Below, one piece after another: positions 32,827 to 35,362 of a DNA stretch of 35,362 nt; within the stretch, counting starts at the first letter, position 1, and the number at the start of each line of letters is the position of its first letter. Both the position numbers and the translations under genes were made by a program. The notes beneath the pieces are model-generated. The model searched no databases, was not told the DNA's origin, and was given only the letters and a program-made list of their open reading frames with translations. This DNA comes from Pseudomonas cyclaminis (GTDB lineage Bacteria > Pseudomonadota > Gammaproteobacteria > Pseudomonadales > Pseudomonadaceae), in contig NZ_JADDUM010000103.1 in NCBI RefSeq assembly GCF_015163715.1, positions 1 through 35,362 of the forward strand, given 5' to 3'.

Positions 32827-33639
32827 ATGTCCGAATACCAAGCGTTCGTCGTCGAAGTCACTGGCAACGTTGCCCATGTGCAGATCAACCGCCCGGAAAA
32901 GATCAACGCGATGAACGCGGTGTTCTGGACCGAGATCATCGACATCTTCCAATGGATCGAGGACACCGACGCCGTGCGGGCCGTGGTGCTCAGCGGCGCC
33001 GGCAAGCATTTTTCGTCGGGCATCGACCTGATGATGCTGGCCTCGGTGGCCAATGCGTTCGGCAAGGACGTGGGTCGCAACGCACGCCTGCTGCGCCGCA
33101 AGATCCTGGAGCTGCAAGCCTCGTTCAACGCGGTCGACAACTGCCGCAAGCCGGTACTGGCGGCGATCCATGGTTACTGCATCGGCGGCGCCATCGACCT
33201 GATCAGCGCCTGCGACATGCGCTATGCCGCTGAAGATGCGCAGTTCTCCATCAAGGAAATCGACATCGGCATGGCCGCCGACGTCGGTACGCTGCAACGC
33301 CTGCCACGCATCATCGGCGACGGCATGCTGCGTGAACTGGCCTACACCGGGCGCCAGTTCGGCGCCGAGGAAGCACGCAGCATTGGCCTGGTCAATCGCG
33401 TCTACGCCGATCATGAGCAACTGCTGGCCGGTGTCCTGGACATCGCCCATCAGATCGCCGCCAAGTCTCCGATCGCCGTGACCGGCACCAAGGCCATGAT
33501 CAGCTACATGCGTGACCATACCGTCAATGATGGTCTGGAATACGTTGCCACCTGGAACGCGGCTATGTTGCAATCCAACGACCTGCGCGTGGCCATCGCG
33601 GCCCATATGAGTAAGCAGAAACCCGAATTCGTGGATTGA
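32827..33639 (+). CDS. Crotonase-family protein, dienoyl-CoA isomerase-like
   Basis: This 270-aa protein shows crotonase-fold motifs [13 protein letters not shown] and [16 protein letters not shown] (oxyanion hole), then [20 protein letters not shown] and [20 protein letters not shown]. The Asp in ACDMRY, the Glu in IKEIDIG and the Asp in [11 protein letters not shown] correspond to the Asp-Glu-Asp acid/base set of mammalian delta3,5-delta2,4-dienoyl-CoA isomerase (ECH1). That function, in beta-oxidation of unsaturated fatty acids with odd-position double bonds, is therefore likelier than plain enoyl-CoA hydratase. The start is ATG 32827 behind AGGGA. nudC starts five bases after its stop, suggesting one transcript. 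Confidence 0.88.
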   Translation: MSEYQAFVVEVTGNVAHVQINRPEKINAMNAVFWTEIIDIFQWIEDTDAVRAVVLSGAGKHFSSGIDLMMLASVANAFGKDVGRNARLLRRKILELQASFNAVDNCRKPVLAAIHGYCIGGAIDLISACDMRYAAEDAQFSIKEIDIGMAADVGTLQRLPRIIGDGMLRELAYTGRQFGAEEARSIGLVNRVYADHEQLLAGVLDIAHQIAAKSPIAVTGTKAMISYMRDHTVNDGLEYVATWNAAMLQSNDLRVAIAAHMSKQKPEFVD

Positions 33640-33644
33640 CTGAC

Positions 33645-34478
33645 ATGACCCAAGGCTGGATTACCACAACGCTGCTGGACAACGACACCCCCGGCGGCTG
33701 GGCCGTCGCCCGCAGCCGCGACGGCTTTTTGCACGACCCCAACGGCCCGCTGTTCCCTCGGGAATGGCTCAAGCGCCAGGACCTGGCGCTGTTCGCCGAG
33801 CACGGCATCGGCCACCTCGACGGCGAGCCGGTGTATTTGCTGGAACTCGACTCCGCCACTGACGTGCCGGGTTGCAGCTGGCAAGGCCTGCGCGGCTTCA
33901 TGCTGCAAGGTGATCACACGCTCTACAAAGTGCTCGGATACGCCGCCCAGATCGGTACCTGGGCGCGGGAGCATCGGTTTTGCGGCAGTTGCGGCCAGGC
34001 CATGGTCCAGGTGCCACGCGAGCGTGCGATGTTCTGCCAGGCGTGCGATCTGCGCAGTTACCCTAGGATTTCGCCGAGCATGATCGTGCTGGTGACCCGT
34101 GGCGACGAGATCCTGCTGGCCCGTTCGCCGCGTTTTGTGACGGGCGTGTACAGCACGCTGGCAGGGTTTGCCGAGCCGGGCGAATCGGCCGAGGACTGCC
34201 TGATCCGCGAGGTGCGCGAAGAAGTGCAGGTGGAGGTCAAGAACATCCAGTACATGGGCAGCCAGTGCTGGCCGTTCCCCCATTCGATGATGCTGGGCTT
34301 TCACGCCGAGTACGCCGGTGGCGATATCGTGCCCCAGGCCGACGAGATCGAAGACGCGCAGTGGTTCAACATCCACGACCTGCCGCCGTTGCCGGCGTCA
34401 CGCTCGATTGCGCGCTACCTGATCGACCTCTACCTGGCCCGTCGCCTAGGCCACGCTGAACCAGTGCTGCCAGGCTAG
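33645..34478 (+). CDS. nudC: NAD(+) diphosphatase / deNADding Nudix hydrolase
   Basis: This 277-aa enzyme hydrolyses NADH/NAD+ to NMN(H) and AMP and can remove NAD caps from RNA. It has an N-terminal domain, a zinc ribbon (CGSCGQAM ... [13 protein letters not shown]), the Nudix box [20 protein letters not shown], and the NADH-specific motif after it. That motif is usually SQPWPFPxS and here reads SQCWPFPHS, with Cys in place of the first Pro. ATG 33645 is preferred to the overlapping TTG at 33636. It is coupled to the crotonase gene upstream. Its 3' end overlaps the convergent TSUP gene by 33 bp. Confidence 0.93.
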   Translation: MTQGWITTTLLDNDTPGGWAVARSRDGFLHDPNGPLFPREWLKRQDLALFAEHGIGHLDGEPVYLLELDSATDVPGCSWQGLRGFMLQGDHTLYKVLGYAAQIGTWAREHRFCGSCGQAMVQVPRERAMFCQACDLRSYPRISPSMIVLVTRGDEILLARSPRFVTGVYSTLAGFAEPGESAEDCLIREVREEVQVEVKNIQYMGSQCWPFPHSMMLGFHAEYAGGDIVPQADEIEDAQWFNIHDLPPLPASRSIARYLIDLYLARRLGHAEPVLPG

Positions 34479-35225
34479 GCGCACCGTCAGGCCGAGGACC
34501 ACGGTGATAAACACTGGCCGAATGAATTTGGCGCCGCCGCTGATTGCGCTGCGTGCGCCAAAGAACGCGCCACACATCACCGAGACGCCCATCGCCAGGC
34601 CGACGATCCAATCCACCGAGCCGTTGAAGATAAACACCGACAGCGCCGCCGCGTTGCTGACGAAGTTCATGCTGCGCGCCACGCCGCTGGCCTTCACCAG
34701 GTCGATGGGGTGCAGCAGCATGGTGCTGACGGTCCAGAACGCCCCGGTACCGGGGCCGGCCACGCCATCGTAGAAACCCAGGCCAAAGCCTTGGGTGGAC
34801 TGCCACTTCTTCTTGATCGGCGCGTCGTTATCCAACGCTGCCTTGGGCGTACCGCCAAACAACAGGTACAGGCCACAGCCGAAGACGATCACCGGGAGCA
34901 TCTTGTTCAGGGTTTCGGCGGGCAGGTAATGGGCGACCACTGCACCGGTCAACGCGCCGATCAGCGTACCGACGATGGCGTGCACCCACTGGCGCGGGTG
35001 GAACAGCTTGCGGCGGTAGAAGGTAAAGCTGGCGGTGGCCGAGCCGAAGGTGGAACTGAGCTTGTTGGTGCCCAATACCAGGTGCGGTGGCATGCCGGCG
35101 GTGAGCAGGGCGGGCGTGGTGAGCAGGCCGCCGCCGCCGGCGATGGCGTCGATAAAGCCGGCGACAAAGGCCACGACGGCGAGAATGGCGAGGGTGGTGA
35201 GGTCAACGCTGAGTTCGAAGGGCAT
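34446..35225 (-). CDS. TSUP (TauE/SafE) family transporter
   Basis: This 259-aa inner-membrane protein has about eight hydrophobic segments and the family repeats [40 protein letters not shown] and [20 protein letters not shown] proteins move sulfite, sulfonates or related organic anions. No sulfur-metabolism genes are adjacent, so the substrate is open. Its 3' end overlaps the convergent nudC 3' end. Confidence 0.9.
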   Translation of the reverse strand: MPFELSVDLTTLAILAVVAFVAGFIDAIAGGGGLLTTPALLTAGMPPHLVLGTNKLSSTFGSATASFTFYRRKLFHPRQWVHAIVGTLIGALTGAVVAHYLPAETLNKMLPVIVFGCGLYLLFGGTPKAALDNDAPIKKKWQSTQGFGLGFYDGVAGPGTGAFWTVSTMLLHPIDLVKASGVARSMNFVSNAAALSVFIFNGSVDWIVGLAMGVSVMCGAFFGARSAISGGAKFIRPVFITVVLGLTVRLAWQHWFSVA

Positions 35226-35294
35226 GGGCAGGGCTTATTGTTGGCGGGGCTGCTGAGGGCCGCCATCTTACCTTCCGAATGTAAGGAGATCCAA

Positions 35295-35362
35295 ATGTGG
35301 GAGGGGGCTTGCCCCCGATAGCGGTGTATCAGTCAGCTTGTGTCTAACTGACCCACCGCCAT
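35295..35362. repeat. REP (repetitive extragenic palindromic) sequence
   Basis: TGTGGGAGGGGGCTTGCCCC followed by CGATAGC is the typical REP hairpin of the P. fluorescens group. It is followed by a second dyad region (GTCAGCTTGTG ... CTAACTGAC) running to the window edge, so it may be part of a paired REP array. Confidence 0.85.

Overview
The window is chromosomal DNA of a fluorescent Pseudomonas (P. fluorescens group). Supporting this are a P. aeruginosa-like pvdQ behind a PvdS iron-starvation box, a Pseudomonas-type tRNA-Cys, a P. fluorescens-type REP sequence at the right edge, and GC-rich host genes with strong third-position G/C bias.

Region 1 (240-12465) is a visibly AT-richer 12.2 kb integrative element. 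It interrupts an exported alpha/beta-hydrolase gene whose 3' part lies at 1-249 and whose 5' part lies at 12456-13196, both on the minus strand. Both junctions carry the same 10 bp, CTGGGTGAAG. Precise recombination across it restores the hydrolase frame. The reconstructed attP has perfect 7-bp inverted arms around a 14-bp core centred on GT, as expected for the large serine integrase encoded next to the left end. The plus-strand arm holds the integrase and two unrecognised membrane proteins. The minus-strand arm holds phage-like genes: a tape-measure-like protein without any other tail gene, a run of small overlapping genes, three proteins sharing a CxxC...CSxxC/H type zinc knuckle (one with an HNH domain), a 45-aa basic protein, and a minimal tyrosine recombinase. 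A palindrome-rich stretch of about 970 bp has no gene. I could not match this gene set to a named element. A phage satellite or a strongly reduced prophage are the main readings.

Region 2 (12.5-22.2 kb) is ordinary host sequence: a YqaA-type membrane protein, a DUF411 metal-binding protein, an SRPBCC protein, a dCache chemoreceptor, an aldo/keto reductase with a divergent LysR regulator, a small membrane protein, a Fur-like regulator and pvdQ.

Region 3 (22.36-25.7 kb) is a decayed island behind tRNA-Cys. It holds an AbiTii-like abortive-infection gene whose frame breaks exactly at a U UUU UUA slippery heptamer, a tyrosine-integrase remnant whose catalytic Tyr is Cys, a winged-helix/GIY-YIG protein, and a 5'-truncated ISL3 transposase with two in-frame stops.

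Region 4 (25.7 kb to the end) is host sequence: a small protein plus GNAT pair, a Gly/His-rich lipoprotein, a LysE exporter, a 27-aa membrane peptide, a GlxA-type regulator, a TetR/NAD(P)H-quinone-reductase-like divergent pair with a repeated operator, a Cys-motif protein, a stand-alone EPSP synthase, a UPF0149 protein, a dienoyl-CoA isomerase-like protein, nudC, a TSUP transporter and a REP element.
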